Assembly: GCF_900156065.1 (NCBI RefSeq)
Contig: NZ_FTNF01000005.1
Location: 248,001 to 312,000, forward strand
Length of the DNA: 64,000 nt
Direction of reading: 5' to 3'
Source: Micromonospora avicenniae
GTDB lineage: Bacteria; Actinomycetota; Actinomycetes; Mycobacteriales; Micromonosporaceae
The notes below the pieces were generated by a model. The model saw only the letters and a program-made list of their open reading frames with translations. It ran no database searches and was not told the origin of the DNA. The translations under genes were made by a program, and so were the position numbers. Positions 51,402 through 59,781 of this stretch are shown piece by piece; positions within the stretch are counted from its first letter, which is position 1, and each line of letters opens with the position of its first letter.

Positions 51402-51803
51402 ATGCCCGGGCGCGAGGTACTGCCCAGCACACTGCGACGCTCCCCGGCGAAGGCCCAGCGCACCTGGGAGAAGACGCACGACTCGGCGGTGGAGACGTAC
51501 GGCGAGGGGGAGCGGGCGCACCGAACCGCCTTCGCCGCGGTGAAGAACGAGTACGAGAAGGTGGGCGATCACTGGGAGTCGAAGGGCCGCAAGGGGCCGA
51601 GTGACCGGCAGGCGGCCGGCGGCGGTCCCGAGCGCCGCGCGCCCACCGCGGGCGGCGTGGACGCGAACGCGACCAAGGACCACCTGATGACGGTCGCCCG
51701 CAAGCTGGACGTGCCGGGCCGGTCGCGGATGAACAAGCCGGAGCTGGTCAAGGCGATCCAGAAGGCGAACAACCAGAAGACGGCCAAGGCTCGGGGCCGC
51801 TGA
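51402..51803 (+). CDS. ChaB-like protein with SAP/Rho-N-like C-terminus
   Basis: A 133-residue cytoplasmic protein. Residues 1-65 match the ChaB pattern (LPSTLRRSPAKAQRTWEKTHDSA, AFAAVKNEYEKVGDHWESKGRKG). A linker leads to a C-terminal helical domain (TKDHLMTVARKLDVPGRSRMNKPELVKAI) like Rho-N or SAP domains that bind nucleic acid. ChaB has been linked to cation transport regulation, weakly supported. AGGAGG-type site upstream; a SigB/F-type promoter precedes it. Confidence 0.85.
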   Translation: MPGREVLPSTLRRSPAKAQRTWEKTHDSAVETYGEGERAHRTAFAAVKNEYEKVGDHWESKGRKGPSDRQAAGGGPERRAPTAGGVDANATKDHLMTVARKLDVPGRSRMNKPELVKAIQKANNQKTAKARGR

Positions 51804-51817
51804 TCTCCCAGGTGTGG

Positions 51818-51848
51818 GGGGTGGCCGTCCGACCGGGACGGCCACCCC
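51818..51848. terminator. Bidirectional terminator between chaB and ALDH genes
   Basis: A perfect 13-pair stem (51818-51830 with 51836-51848) and loop GACCG in the 54-base gap of two convergent genes. Confidence 0.75.
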
Positions 51849-51857
51849 GCGCGTACG

Positions 51858-53291
51858 TCACCAGTGGCCGCCGCCCGGCGCCTCGATGTGCACGGCCTTC
51901 ATGGCGCTGAGCTCGTCGAGGAGTTCCGGCCCGTACCCGAATCCCTGGCCGCTGGCCCGGCGCGGATGCGCGGCGCCGCCGGGTGCGCCGCCGAAGACCG
52001 AGTTGACCTTCACGGTCCCGACGGGCAGCTCGCGCCAGGCCCGGTGGGCGTGACTCATCGATCCGGTGAGCACCGTCGCGGCCAGCCCGTACGGCGAGTC
52101 GGCCGCGCAACGCAGCGCCTCGGTGAACGAGTCGACCACCACGACCGGGGCGACCGGCCCGAACGTCTCGTCGCGCACGAGCGGCATGTCGTGGCGGCAG
52201 TCGGTGACCACGGTGGCCGGGTAGAACGCCCCCGGCCCGTCGGGCAGCGTCCCACCGGTGCGGACCCGCGCACCCTGGGCCACGGCCGCGGTGACCTGTC
52301 CGTGCACGTGGTCGCGGTGCCGCCGATCCACCAGCGGGCCGAGTTCGGTGGCCGGATCCCGCCCCGGTCCCATCCGCAACCCGGCGGCGCGGTCGACGAG
52401 CGCGGCCACGAAGTCCTCGGCCACGTCCCGATGGGCGTAGATCCGCTCGACCGCGACGCAGATCTGGCCCGCGTTGGCGAACGAGCCGAGAGCGGCCTCC
52501 CGGGCCGCCCACACCGGGTCCACCCCGGCGTCCACGATCAACGGATCACTGCCGCCGTTCTCCAGCAGCGCCTTGGCTCCGGTGCGGGCGGCGGCCGCGG
52601 CGATCGCCCGACCGGTGGCGGTGGAGCCGACGTGCGCCACCACGTCCACCGGCTGCGCGGCGAGCGCCGCCCCGGTCTCCGCACCGCCGGTGAGCAGTGA
52701 GAGGACCCCCGCCGGCAGGGCCTCGTCCAGTGCCTTCGCCAGCAACCAGCCGGTGGCCGGTGTACGTTCGCTCGGCTTGTAGAGCACCACGTTGCCGGTG
52801 ACCAGCGCCGCGCCGAGCAGGCCGCAGGAGACCGCCACCGGGTCGTTCCACGGGGTGATCGCGGCGACCACACCGTGCGGCTGCGGCGTCATGAAGTCGA
52901 TCGCGTGGTGGCCACCGTGGAGGGTACGTCCGCCACGCACCGGGGCGAGCTCCGCGTACTGTCGCAGCGTGCCGATTCCCGCCTCGACGCCGCCGCGCGC
53001 GTCCGCCAACGGCTTGCCCATCTCGGCGGTGACCGCCTCCGCGAGGTCATCGGTGATCGCCTCGACCGCGTCCGCCGCCCGGTGCAGCGCTGCCGCCCGT
53101 TCCGCCGGTGGGGTCGACGCCCACTCCGACTCGATCTCACGGGCCGCGTCCACCGCCTTGCCGACCACGTCCGCCGTCGCGATCGGCGCCGAGCTGACCG
53201 GCGAGCCGTCGGCCGGGTCGTGTACGACCAGTTCGCCCTCCTCGCCGCCGGCGCCCCAGACCCCACCTATCAGCTGCGCAACCGTGTACAT
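51858..53291 (-). CDS. NAD(P)-dependent aldehyde dehydrogenase
   Basis: A 477-residue ALDH. Blocks: FMTPQPHGVVAAITPWNDPVA, VGSTATGRAI, the Glu-containing LLENGGSDPLIV (usual ELGG replaced by ENGG), catalytic Cys in FANAGQICVAVERIY, and the C-terminal DETFGPVAPVVVV. ATG 53291 (MYTVAQLIGG) fits the family N-terminus; longer open frame upstream is antisense to the neighbouring FAD-enzyme gene. A SigB/F-type site (53302-53326) lies just ahead, so transcription may be stress linked. Confidence 0.88.
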   Translation of the reverse strand: MYTVAQLIGGVWGAGGEEGELVVHDPADGSPVSSAPIATADVVGKAVDAAREIESEWASTPPAERAAALHRAADAVEAITDDLAEAVTAEMGKPLADARGGVEAGIGTLRQYAELAPVRGGRTLHGGHHAIDFMTPQPHGVVAAITPWNDPVAVSCGLLGAALVTGNVVLYKPSERTPATGWLLAKALDEALPAGVLSLLTGGAETGAALAAQPVDVVAHVGSTATGRAIAAAAARTGAKALLENGGSDPLIVDAGVDPVWAAREAALGSFANAGQICVAVERIYAHRDVAEDFVAALVDRAAGLRMGPGRDPATELGPLVDRRHRDHVHGQVTAAVAQGARVRTGGTLPDGPGAFYPATVVTDCRHDMPLVRDETFGPVAPVVVVDSFTEALRCAADSPYGLAATVLTGSMSHAHRAWRELPVGTVKVNSVFGGAPGGAAHPRRASGQGFGYGPELLDELSAMKAVHIEAPGGGHW

Positions 53292-53301
53292 GCGGCGCTG
53301 G

Positions 53302-53326
53302 ATGCCCCGGCCCCGCCGAGGCAAAC
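53302..53326 (-). promoter_or_regulatory. SigB/SigF-type promoter candidate (leftward)
   Basis: GTTT, 15 bases, GGGCAT (one mismatch), ending eleven bases before the aldehyde dehydrogenase ATG. Confidence 0.4.
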
Positions 53327-53328
53327 GC

Positions 53329-53354
53329 GTTTCGCCCGGTTGCGGGCAGGGTAG
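53329..53354 (+). promoter_or_regulatory. SigB/SigF-type promoter candidate (rightward)
   Basis: GTTT, 16 bases, GGGTAG, ending ten bases before the FAD-oxidoreductase ATG. It is back to back with the leftward site. Confidence 0.55.
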
Positions 53355-53363
53355 GCGGGTCCG

Positions 53364-54968
53364 ATGACTCCCACCGGGGCCGAGAGCGCGGACGCGGTCG
53401 TCGTCGGGGCCGGCCACAACGGCCTCGTGGCCGCCAACATGCTGGCGGACGCCGGCTGGGAGGTGGTGGTGCTGGAGGCGAACGGCACGCCGGGTGGGGC
53501 GGTTCGTTCGGGCGAGGTGACGGCGCCCGGCTACCTCAGCGACCTCTACAGCTCGTTCTATCCCCTCGGGTACGCGTCGCCGGTGATGCGCCGCCTCGAC
53601 CTGGACCGGTACGGCCTCACCTGGCGGCACGCGCCGGACGTGCTGGCGCATCTGCTGCCCGACGGCCGGGCCGCGGTGCTCAACCGGGACCCCGACGTCA
53701 CCGCTGCCTCGCTGGACGCGTTCGCGCCCGGCGACGGCGCGAAGTGGCTGACCGCGTACAGCGACTGGATCGACGTCGCCGAGCCGATGATGGAGACGAT
53801 CACGACCCCGTTCCCTCCGGTGCGGGGAGGGCTGGCCCTGCTCCGCCAGATGCGGATCTCCGGCGCGCTGCGGCTGGCCCGGCGTCTGGTCGTGCCGATC
53901 CGCAAGCTCAGCGACGAGTTGTTCGACGGATCGGGTGGGCGGGCGCTGTTGGCGGGCTGTTCCCTGCACACCGACCTGTCGCCGGAGGAGGCCGGCTCCG
54001 GGGTCTACGGCTGGCTGCTCGCCATGCTCGGCCAGCAGGTCGGCTGGCCGGTGCCCGAGGGTAGCTCGCAGAAGATCACCGATGCGCTGGTGGCCCGGTT
54101 GACCGAACGCGGCGGGCGGATCCTCTACGGGGCACGAGTGGACCGGGTGCTGACCGCGCGTGGCCGGGCGATGGGGGTGCGTACGGCCGGCGGCGCGCTG
54201 TGGCGGGCCCGGCGTGCGGTGCTCGCCGACGTGCCCGCCCCGGCGCTCTACCTCGACCTGGTCGGCGCGGCGGCGCTGCCGCCCCGGCTGGTGGAGGACC
54301 TGTCGCACTTCCGCTGGGACGGCTCCACCCTGAAGGTGGACTGGGCGCTCTCCGCGCCGTTGCCGTGGACGAACCCGGCGGTGGCCACCGCCGGTACCGT
54401 GCACCTGGGGGCGGACCTGGACGGCTTGACCAGCTACTCCGCGGAGCTGGCCCGCAGGGAGTTGCCGCGGCGGCCGTTCCTGCTGGTCGGTCAGATGACC
54501 GTGGCTGATCCCAGTCACTCGCCGCCGGGCACCGAGTCGGTGTGGTCGTACACCCATCTGCCGTTCCGCCGGAACTGGCGGGCGGAGGAGATCAGCGGGC
54601 ACGTCGAGCGGATGGAGCAGATGCTGGAGGAGGCCGCGCCCGGTTTCCGGAGCTTGATCGTCGGCCGGCACGTGGCCGGCCCGGTCGAACTGGAGAAGGG
54701 CGACGCGAACCTGGTCGGCGGGGCGGTGGGCGGCGGTACGTCTGCCGCGTACCAGCAGCTGTTCCTGCGCCCGATACCCGGCCTGGGCCGCGCGGACACC
54801 CCGGTGGACCGGTTGTTCCTGGCCAGCGCGTCGGCGCACCCCGGCGGTGGGGTGCACGGTGCTCCCGGGGCGAACGCCGCCCGGGCCGCACTGGCCCGCG
54901 ACCGCGCCCTCACCGGCGCCCTGTACGCCTCCGCCATCGGCACGGCCCAACGCGTGATTTATAGCTGA
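53364..54968 (+). CDS. FAD-dependent oxidoreductase (phytoene-desaturase-like)
   Basis: A 534-residue flavoenzyme. The N-terminal dinucleotide motif is AVVVGAGHNGLVAANMLADAG with VVVLEANGTPGGAVRS, the pattern of phytoene desaturase/CrtI-like enzymes. The C-terminal GGGVHGAPGANAARAAL is the second FAD contact. No other carotenoid genes are near, so a different substrate (e.g. a lipid or quinone) is equally possible. Divergent from the aldehyde dehydrogenase; both have SigB/F-type promoters and nearly leaderless starts. Confidence 0.85.
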   Translation: MTPTGAESADAVVVGAGHNGLVAANMLADAGWEVVVLEANGTPGGAVRSGEVTAPGYLSDLYSSFYPLGYASPVMRRLDLDRYGLTWRHAPDVLAHLLPDGRAAVLNRDPDVTAASLDAFAPGDGAKWLTAYSDWIDVAEPMMETITTPFPPVRGGLALLRQMRISGALRLARRLVVPIRKLSDELFDGSGGRALLAGCSLHTDLSPEEAGSGVYGWLLAMLGQQVGWPVPEGSSQKITDALVARLTERGGRILYGARVDRVLTARGRAMGVRTAGGALWRARRAVLADVPAPALYLDLVGAAALPPRLVEDLSHFRWDGSTLKVDWALSAPLPWTNPAVATAGTVHLGADLDGLTSYSAELARRELPRRPFLLVGQMTVADPSHSPPGTESVWSYTHLPFRRNWRAEEISGHVERMEQMLEEAAPGFRSLIVGRHVAGPVELEKGDANLVGGAVGGGTSAAYQQLFLRPIPGLGRADTPVDRLFLASASAHPGGGVHGAPGANAARAALARDRALTGALYASAIGTAQRVIYS

Positions 54969-55056
54969 CCGCCGCGCCGGGCAGCGTGGGGACCTGGCTT
55001 GCCCCATCACTACGGAAAGTGACGGCGTGGATGCCCCAGGGTGGACCGCTTCGCTG

Positions 55057-55181
55057 CCTTTGCTCTGCACCCCTATACGCACCAGTCACCGTCGGTCACC
55101 TGACAGGCGTGGCTGCTGACCTTGCCGGGCGGAAGAACCGCAGGTCGGTGACGTGGTGCGTCGGTGGGTGCAGAGCAAAGG
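55057..55181. repeat. Long palindromic element of about 125 bp
   Basis: The outer arms 55057-55072 and 55166-55181 are exact 16-base complements (CCTTTGCTCTGCACCC). After 4+4 unpaired bases, inner arms 55077-55091 and 55146-55161 pair with one bulge. The unpaired core of about 55 bases has no coding potential. It resembles a miniature inverted-repeat or extragenic palindromic unit. Confidence 0.85.
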
Positions 55182-55311
55182 GAGAAAGGGCGTGCGGTCC
55201 GGGTCGGAGCGACCGTCACGGAGAGTTCTGTCACGATCGATGATGCTGCCGCCGGCGCACCGTTGGCCGGGGCGCCTCCGTCCAGCAGCCAGGACAGCCC
55301 GCGCCGTCGAC

Positions 55312-55367
55312 GTGGGGGAGAGTCACGACGGCCCGCGTTGCCGGTGTGGGGGAGAGCCACGCCGGCC
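55312..55367. repeat. Pair of 22-bp direct repeats
   Basis: GTGGGGGAGAGTCACGACGG.. at 55312-55333 and GTGGGGGAGAGCCACGCCGG.. at 55346-55367, period 34, two differences. Confidence 0.7.
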
Positions 55368-55390
55368 ACGGTCGATGTCGCGAAGCGGCG

Positions 55391-56158
55391 TCAGCGCACG
55401 ACGTTGCGGTGCTTGCTGCGCAGCTTGAAGGGCATCAGCGCGCTTTCGATCTTGGTGGCGGTCGTCATCTTCGAGGCGCCCTCCCGGCGCTCCTCGAAGC
55501 GGATCGGCACCTCGAGGATCGTGTGGCCGAGCTTGGTGGCGAGGTAGTGCATCTCCACCTGGAAGCTGTAGCCGTTGGACTGCACCCGATCGAGACCGAT
55601 GTCGTGCAGCGCGTCGGCGCGCCAGATCTTGAAGCCGGCCGTGAGGTCACGGATCCGCACCCGCAGCAGGGTGTGTACGTAGAGGTTCGCCCAGCCGCTG
55701 AGCGCGCGGCGGTACAGCGGCCAGTTCTCGTCCAGCTCGCCGCCGGGCACGTACCGGGAGCCGATCACCACGCCGGCCTGCGTCGACAGGAGCGCGCCGA
55801 GCATGCCGGGCAGCGCCTCCGGCGGATGCGACAGGTCCGCGTCCATCTGCGCCACGTACTCCGCGCCCGCGTCGAGGGCACGACCGATCCCGTCCACGTA
55901 CGCCCGCCCGAGGCCCTCCTTGCCCGGCCGGTGCACCACCTCGATGCGGTCGGGGTGCTCGATGGCGAGCTTGTCCGCCACCTCTCCGGTGCCGTCCGGG
56001 GAGTTGTCGTCCGCGACGAGGATGCGCAGGCCCGGCAGCGGCAGCGCGAGAAGCCGCTCGACCAGCACCGGGAGGTTCCCCGCCTCGTTGTAGGTGGGTA
56101 CCACGACGGTCAGTCGTGCGTCGCGCCACGGAGCGGGCAGCTGCACGGGTTCGATCAT
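55391..56158 (-). CDS. Polyprenol monophosphomannose synthase-like glycosyltransferase (GT2)
   Basis: A 255-residue GT2 enzyme. Nucleotide-sugar motifs: LTVVVPTYNEAGNLPVLVERL, ILVADDNSPDGTGEVA, the DxD in VAQMDADLSHPPEAL, SRYVPGGELDENWPLYRR, and the C-terminal VPIRFEERREGASKM typical of dolichol/polyprenol-phosphate mannose synthases (Ppm1 catalytic domain). It would make the lipid-linked mannose donor used in envelope glycans. The second ATG (56158) is chosen: GAGG lies nine bases before it but abuts the first ATG at 56167. Confidence 0.9.
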   Translation of the reverse strand: MIEPVQLPAPWRDARLTVVVPTYNEAGNLPVLVERLLALPLPGLRILVADDNSPDGTGEVADKLAIEHPDRIEVVHRPGKEGLGRAYVDGIGRALDAGAEYVAQMDADLSHPPEALPGMLGALLSTQAGVVIGSRYVPGGELDENWPLYRRALSGWANLYVHTLLRVRIRDLTAGFKIWRADALHDIGLDRVQSNGYSFQVEMHYLATKLGHTILEVPIRFEERREGASKMTTATKIESALMPFKLRSKHRNVVR

Positions 56159-56306
56159 GACGGACATCCTCGGTTTGCCGACAGGGATTCCTTGAGAGGG
56201 TAGCTACTTGCCGTATCGGTGTCGTAAAGGCTCCCCGATCGGGGGTTGCGCGCGCCGACTCTTCCGCTCTCACGAGCGATCCATCACGATGATCGTCCAG
56301 CGCGGC

Positions 56307-57308
56307 TCAGCACCGGTTCCGGGCCACTCCGGCGACGGCGAGGGTCAGGCCGGCCAGGGCCAGCCCGGACAGGGCCCGCTTGTGGGTGCTCACCCAGAGC
56401 GCCGGGGAGCGGTGCCGCGCCTGCTCGGCGAAGACCCCGTCGGCGCCGTGGTCCCACTCGTCGTCGCCCGGGCGGTCGAGGTTGTCCCGCCAGGCGGCCC
56501 GGTCGATCGTCCGGCCCGTCTGCTGGCTGTCGTACCCGTCGCGGGCCAGCTTGCGGTCCAGCAGGCCGGGCAGGAACATGTTGCCGAGCCGGGCCCGCCA
56601 CGTCGGCCCGCCCACGTTCAGCTCACGCACCCCGTGGTCGGCGGCCCAGAGCACGGCCCGGGCGGCGACCTCCGGCGAGAAGATCGGCGGCACCGGCTGC
56701 GGGTGCCGGGGAAGGCGGGTGCGTACCCAGGAGAACTGGGGTGTGTTCACCGCGGGTAGTTGAACCATCGACAGCGACACGGCCGGGCAGTCGTGCAGCA
56801 GTTCCGCCCGGAGTGAGTCGTTGAAGCCCTGGATGGCGTGTTTCGACGCGCAGTACGCCGACTGCAGGGGGATGCCGCGGTAGGCCAGCGCTGAACCGAC
56901 CTGCGTGATCGCGCCCCGCCCGCGCGCCCGCATGTGGCGCAGCGCCGCGAGGGTGCCGTGCACGGTGCCCAGGTAGTTGACCTCGGTGACCCGGCGGAAC
57001 TCCGCAGCGGTGATCTCCCACGCCGGAGCGAACACGGAGACCATGGCGTTGTTGACCCAGACGTCGATCACCTCCCAGTGGTGCACCACGTCGTCCGCGG
57101 CCCGCTGAACCGCGCCGGCGTCGGCCACGTCGAGCCGGTACGTGCGAACGTCGGCGGCCCCCCGCTCACGGCAGTCCCGTTCGGCGGCGGTGAGACCGGC
57201 CTCGCCGCGGGCGATCAGCGCCACCCGGGCGCCGCGTTCGGCGTACGCGCGGGCGACCGCCCGGCCCACCCCGGCGCTCGCCCCGGTGACGACCACCACC
57301 TGGGTCAT
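56307..57308 (-). CDS. SDR family oxidoreductase
   Basis: A 333-residue short-chain dehydrogenase. Cofactor motif VVVTGASAGVGRAVARAYA, NNA motif as VDVWVNNAMVS, catalytic Tyr-x-x-x-Lys in YCASKHAIQGF with Ser in VGSALAYRG, then a long extra C-terminal part of about 100 residues ending in a hydrophobic helix (ALSGLALAGLTLAVAGVA), so possibly membrane-attached. Its start overlaps the SRPBCC stop by four bases. Substrate unknown. Confidence 0.88.
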   Translation of the reverse strand: MTQVVVVTGASAGVGRAVARAYAERGARVALIARGEAGLTAAERDCRERGAADVRTYRLDVADAGAVQRAADDVVHHWEVIDVWVNNAMVSVFAPAWEITAAEFRRVTEVNYLGTVHGTLAALRHMRARGRGAITQVGSALAYRGIPLQSAYCASKHAIQGFNDSLRAELLHDCPAVSLSMVQLPAVNTPQFSWVRTRLPRHPQPVPPIFSPEVAARAVLWAADHGVRELNVGGPTWRARLGNMFLPGLLDRKLARDGYDSQQTGRTIDRAAWRDNLDRPGDDEWDHGADGVFAEQARHRSPALWVSTHKRALSGLALAGLTLAVAGVARNRC

Positions 57309-57751
57309 CGACTTTCCTTGTGCCGGGTGGCGATGTCGGAGAGCCGCTTCAGCGTCTCCTGGTTACGCAGGTGCAGCACCAGATCGTTGAGCTTGTTCCG
57401 GACCCAGCGCAGCGGGCCGGCCGCGAAGTCCTCCCCGATCCGCACCCGGGTGGCGCCCGCGCCGACGGGATCGAGGGTGAAGGTGACGATCGCCTCGCCG
57501 GCCGGCCAGAGCCCGGCCCGCAGGACCAGTTTGCGCGGCGGCTCGCTGAGCAGCACGGTGGAGGAGTCCTCCAGGGAGAAGGGCCACGGCCCGGCCCGGT
57601 GGTGCAGACTGCTGCCCACCTGCGGCCAGTCGTCGTCCACATCACGCACGTGCGTGGTGCCGACGACCCAGTCGCTGTACGTCCACCCGTCGGCGAGCAC
57701 GTCGAAGACCCGCTCCGGGGGTGCGTCGATCACTTTCTCCACAATCGCCAC
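57305..57751 (-). CDS. SRPBCC family protein
   Basis: A 148-residue START-fold protein: IVEKVIDAPPERVFDVLADGWTYSDWVVG, PRKLVLRAGLWPAGEAIVTF and a C-terminal helix (LNDLVLHLRNQETLKRLSDI). Of the polyketide-cyclase/CoxG-like type that binds hydrophobic ligands. GTG start right behind a SigB/F-type promoter and overlapping SDR gene downstream: a two-gene stress-type operon. Confidence 0.85.
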   Translation of the reverse strand: MAIVEKVIDAPPERVFDVLADGWTYSDWVVGTTHVRDVDDDWPQVGSSLHHRAGPWPFSLEDSSTVLLSEPPRKLVLRAGLWPAGEAIVTFTLDPVGAGATRVRIGEDFAAGPLRWVRNKLNDLVLHLRNQETLKRLSDIATRHKESR

Positions 57752-57760
57752 TGGTCCCCC

Positions 57761-57786
57761 ATACCCCCGCTCCGGCCGGGGCTAAC
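57761..57786 (-). promoter_or_regulatory. SigB/SigF-type promoter candidate
   Basis: GTTA, 16 bases, GGGTAT, ending ten bases before the GTG at 57751 of the SRPBCC-SDR operon. Confidence 0.55.
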
Positions 57787-57936
57787 GGTCGCCACGGGTT
57801 AGCTTCTCCGGGGCGACGGGTAAGGCGAGCGCGGGCACCGCAGGGTGGCTCATGGGACGCGTGTGCTGCCGCCGCGTCGAGGCTGACGTTTACTCCCCGG
57901 GGCGCAGGGAACCCGCCGCCCGTGCGACAGGACCAG

Positions 57937-59781
57937 GTGGAGCCGGATCAGCGCAGGTCAGCCGAGGTTTGTGCCGGTGCTGACCGGGGTGCGTCCGGGC
58001 CGGTTCTGTTCGACGCCGTGTTGTTCGACCGGGACGGCACGCTGGTGGAGGACGTGCCGTACAACGGCGACCCGGAGAAGGTGCGGCCGGTCGCGGGGGC
58101 CCGAGCGGCGTTGGACCGACTACGCGCCGCCGGCCTGCGGCTGGGGGTGGTGACGAACCAGTCGGGCCTCGCCCGGGGTCTCTTCACCCCGGCGCAGATG
58201 GCGGCGGTGCACGCCCGTGTCGAGATGCTGCTGGGACCCTTCGACACCTGGCGGGTGTGCCCGCACGACGACGAGGACGGGTGCGGATGCCGTAAGCCCG
58301 CGCCGGGGCTGGTGCGGGCCGCGGCTCGGGACCTGGGGACGGTGCCGGGCCGGTGCGTCATGGTGGGGGACATCGGCCGCGACGTGACAGCGGCGCTGGC
58401 GGCGGGTGCCGCCGGCGTGCTGGTGCCGACGCCGGTGACCCGACCCGAGGAGATCGCCGCCGCACCGTGGGTGGCGGCGGACCTGCCCGCGGCCGTCGAC
58501 GAGATCCTGCGCCGGCAGGCCGCCGTGGCACCGGGGACTCCGCCCTGGCCGACGTCCGTCAGCGGAGGCGGCAGCCGGCCGGAGCGCGCGTCCGGCGGCG
58601 TGGACGGTGTCCGGCCGGAGCGGCCGGCCGTGGTCAGGCGGGCCGCCGCCGTCGCACGTACGGTGTCGCCGGGCCGGCGGGGGACCGTCCTGGTGGTGCG
58701 GGCGGACTCGGCGGGTGACGTTCTGGTCACCGGGCCGGCGATCCGAGCCGTCGCGGCCGGCGCCGACCGGGTGGTGATGCTGTGCGGTCCGCGCGGGCGG
58801 GCGGCCGCCGACCTGCTGCCCGGCGTCGACGAGGTCGTGGAGCACCGGCTGCCCTGGATCGACCCCGCCCCCGGGGCGATCGACCCGTACGACATGCAGA
58901 CCCTGACCGCACGTCTGGCGGCCGTGGACGCGGACGAGGCGGTCATCTTCACCTCGTTCCACCAGTCGCCGCTGCCGCTGGCGCTGCTGCTGCGCATGGC
59001 CGGCGTGCCGCGGGTCGCCGCGATCAGCGAGGACTATCCCGGAAGCCTGCTCGACCTGCGGCATCGCGTCCCGGCCGGCGTACCCGAGGCCGAACGGGCC
59101 CTCTCCCTCGCCGCCGCGGCCGGCTACAGCCTGCCGGACGGCGATCAGCCGGTGCTCCGGTTGCGTACCGGGTCGGTGCCGCCACCTCCGGCGTGGCTCG
59201 GCCCGCCGGGCTACGTCGTGCTGCATCCCGGCTCGTCGGTGCCCAGCCGGGCCTGCCCGCCCGACGTGGCCGTCCGGATCGGACGGATGCTGACCGACGC
59301 CGGGTACCGGCTGGTGGTGACCGGCACGCCGCAGGAACGGGAACTGACCGCGGCGGTGGCCGGTCCCGCCGGACTCGACCTCGGCGGTCGCACCGGGCTC
59401 GCGGAGTTGGCCGGGGTGATCGCGAACGCGGCGGCGGTGGTCGTCGGCAACACCGGTCCGGCGCACGTGGCGGCGGCGTGCGGGGTGCCGGTGGTCAGTC
59501 TCTTCGCCCCCACCGTCCCGTTCGGGCAGTGGGGGCCGTACCGGGTGCCTACCGTCCGCCTCGGCGACGCGACGGCCGCCTGCCGGGACACCCGCGCCGC
59601 CACCTGTCCCGTCCCCGGGCATCCCTGCCTGTCCACTGTCGAACCGACCGAGGTGCTCACGGCGTTGCGCCTGCTCGACGTACCCGCGAACGGTGCCCGG
59701 ACCACGACGGCCGGCCCGACCACGACTGCCGGCCGGTACGCGGCCGGCGCGGCGGTGACCGCCAGGGGCGGGAGCGGCTGA
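57937..59781 (+). CDS. GmhB-type heptose-bisphosphate phosphatase fused to GT9 glycosyltransferase
   Basis: A bifunctional protein of about 614 residues. The N-terminal HAD domain is GmhB-like: FDRDGTLVEDVPYNGDPEKV, VTNQSGLARG and zinc-type CPHDDEDGCGCRKPAPGL. It would dephosphorylate a heptose 1,7-bisphosphate. After a linker the C-terminal domain is a GT9 heptosyltransferase: VVRADSAGDVLVTGPAIRAV, YVVLHPGSSVPSRACP, VVGNTGPAHVAAACGVPVVSLFAP. GTG 57937 has AGGA five bases before. Fusion of these two steps is unusual; it starts a gene set for ADP-heptose. Confidence 0.88.
   Translation: MEPDQRRSAEVCAGADRGASGPVLFDAVLFDRDGTLVEDVPYNGDPEKVRPVAGARAALDRLRAAGLRLGVVTNQSGLARGLFTPAQMAAVHARVEMLLGPFDTWRVCPHDDEDGCGCRKPAPGLVRAAARDLGTVPGRCVMVGDIGRDVTAALAAGAAGVLVPTPVTRPEEIAAAPWVAADLPAAVDEILRRQAAVAPGTPPWPTSVSGGGSRPERASGGVDGVRPERPAVVRRAAAVARTVSPGRRGTVLVVRADSAGDVLVTGPAIRAVAAGADRVVMLCGPRGRAAADLLPGVDEVVEHRLPWIDPAPGAIDPYDMQTLTARLAAVDADEAVIFTSFHQSPLPLALLLRMAGVPRVAAISEDYPGSLLDLRHRVPAGVPEAERALSLAAAAGYSLPDGDQPVLRLRTGSVPPPPAWLGPPGYVVLHPGSSVPSRACPPDVAVRIGRMLTDAGYRLVVTGTPQERELTAAVAGPAGLDLGGRTGLAELAGVIANAAAVVVGNTGPAHVAAACGVPVVSLFAPTVPFGQWGPYRVPTVRLGDATAACRDTRAATCPVPGHPCLSTVEPTEVLTALRLLDVPANGARTTTAGPTTTAGRYAAGAAVTARGGSG

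Larger units (their letters stand above)
54969..55390. other. Intergenic region with palindromic and direct repeats
   Basis: A 422-base gap between convergent genes, holding the palindromic element at 55057-55181 and the direct repeats at 55312-55367. No gene is supported in it. Confidence 0.6.

Noticed and set aside
51858-55082. 1074-codon open frame on the minus strand
   Set aside because: Only the part downstream of 53291 is a dehydrogenase; the upstream 590 codons are antisense to the FAD-oxidoreductase and low-complexity.
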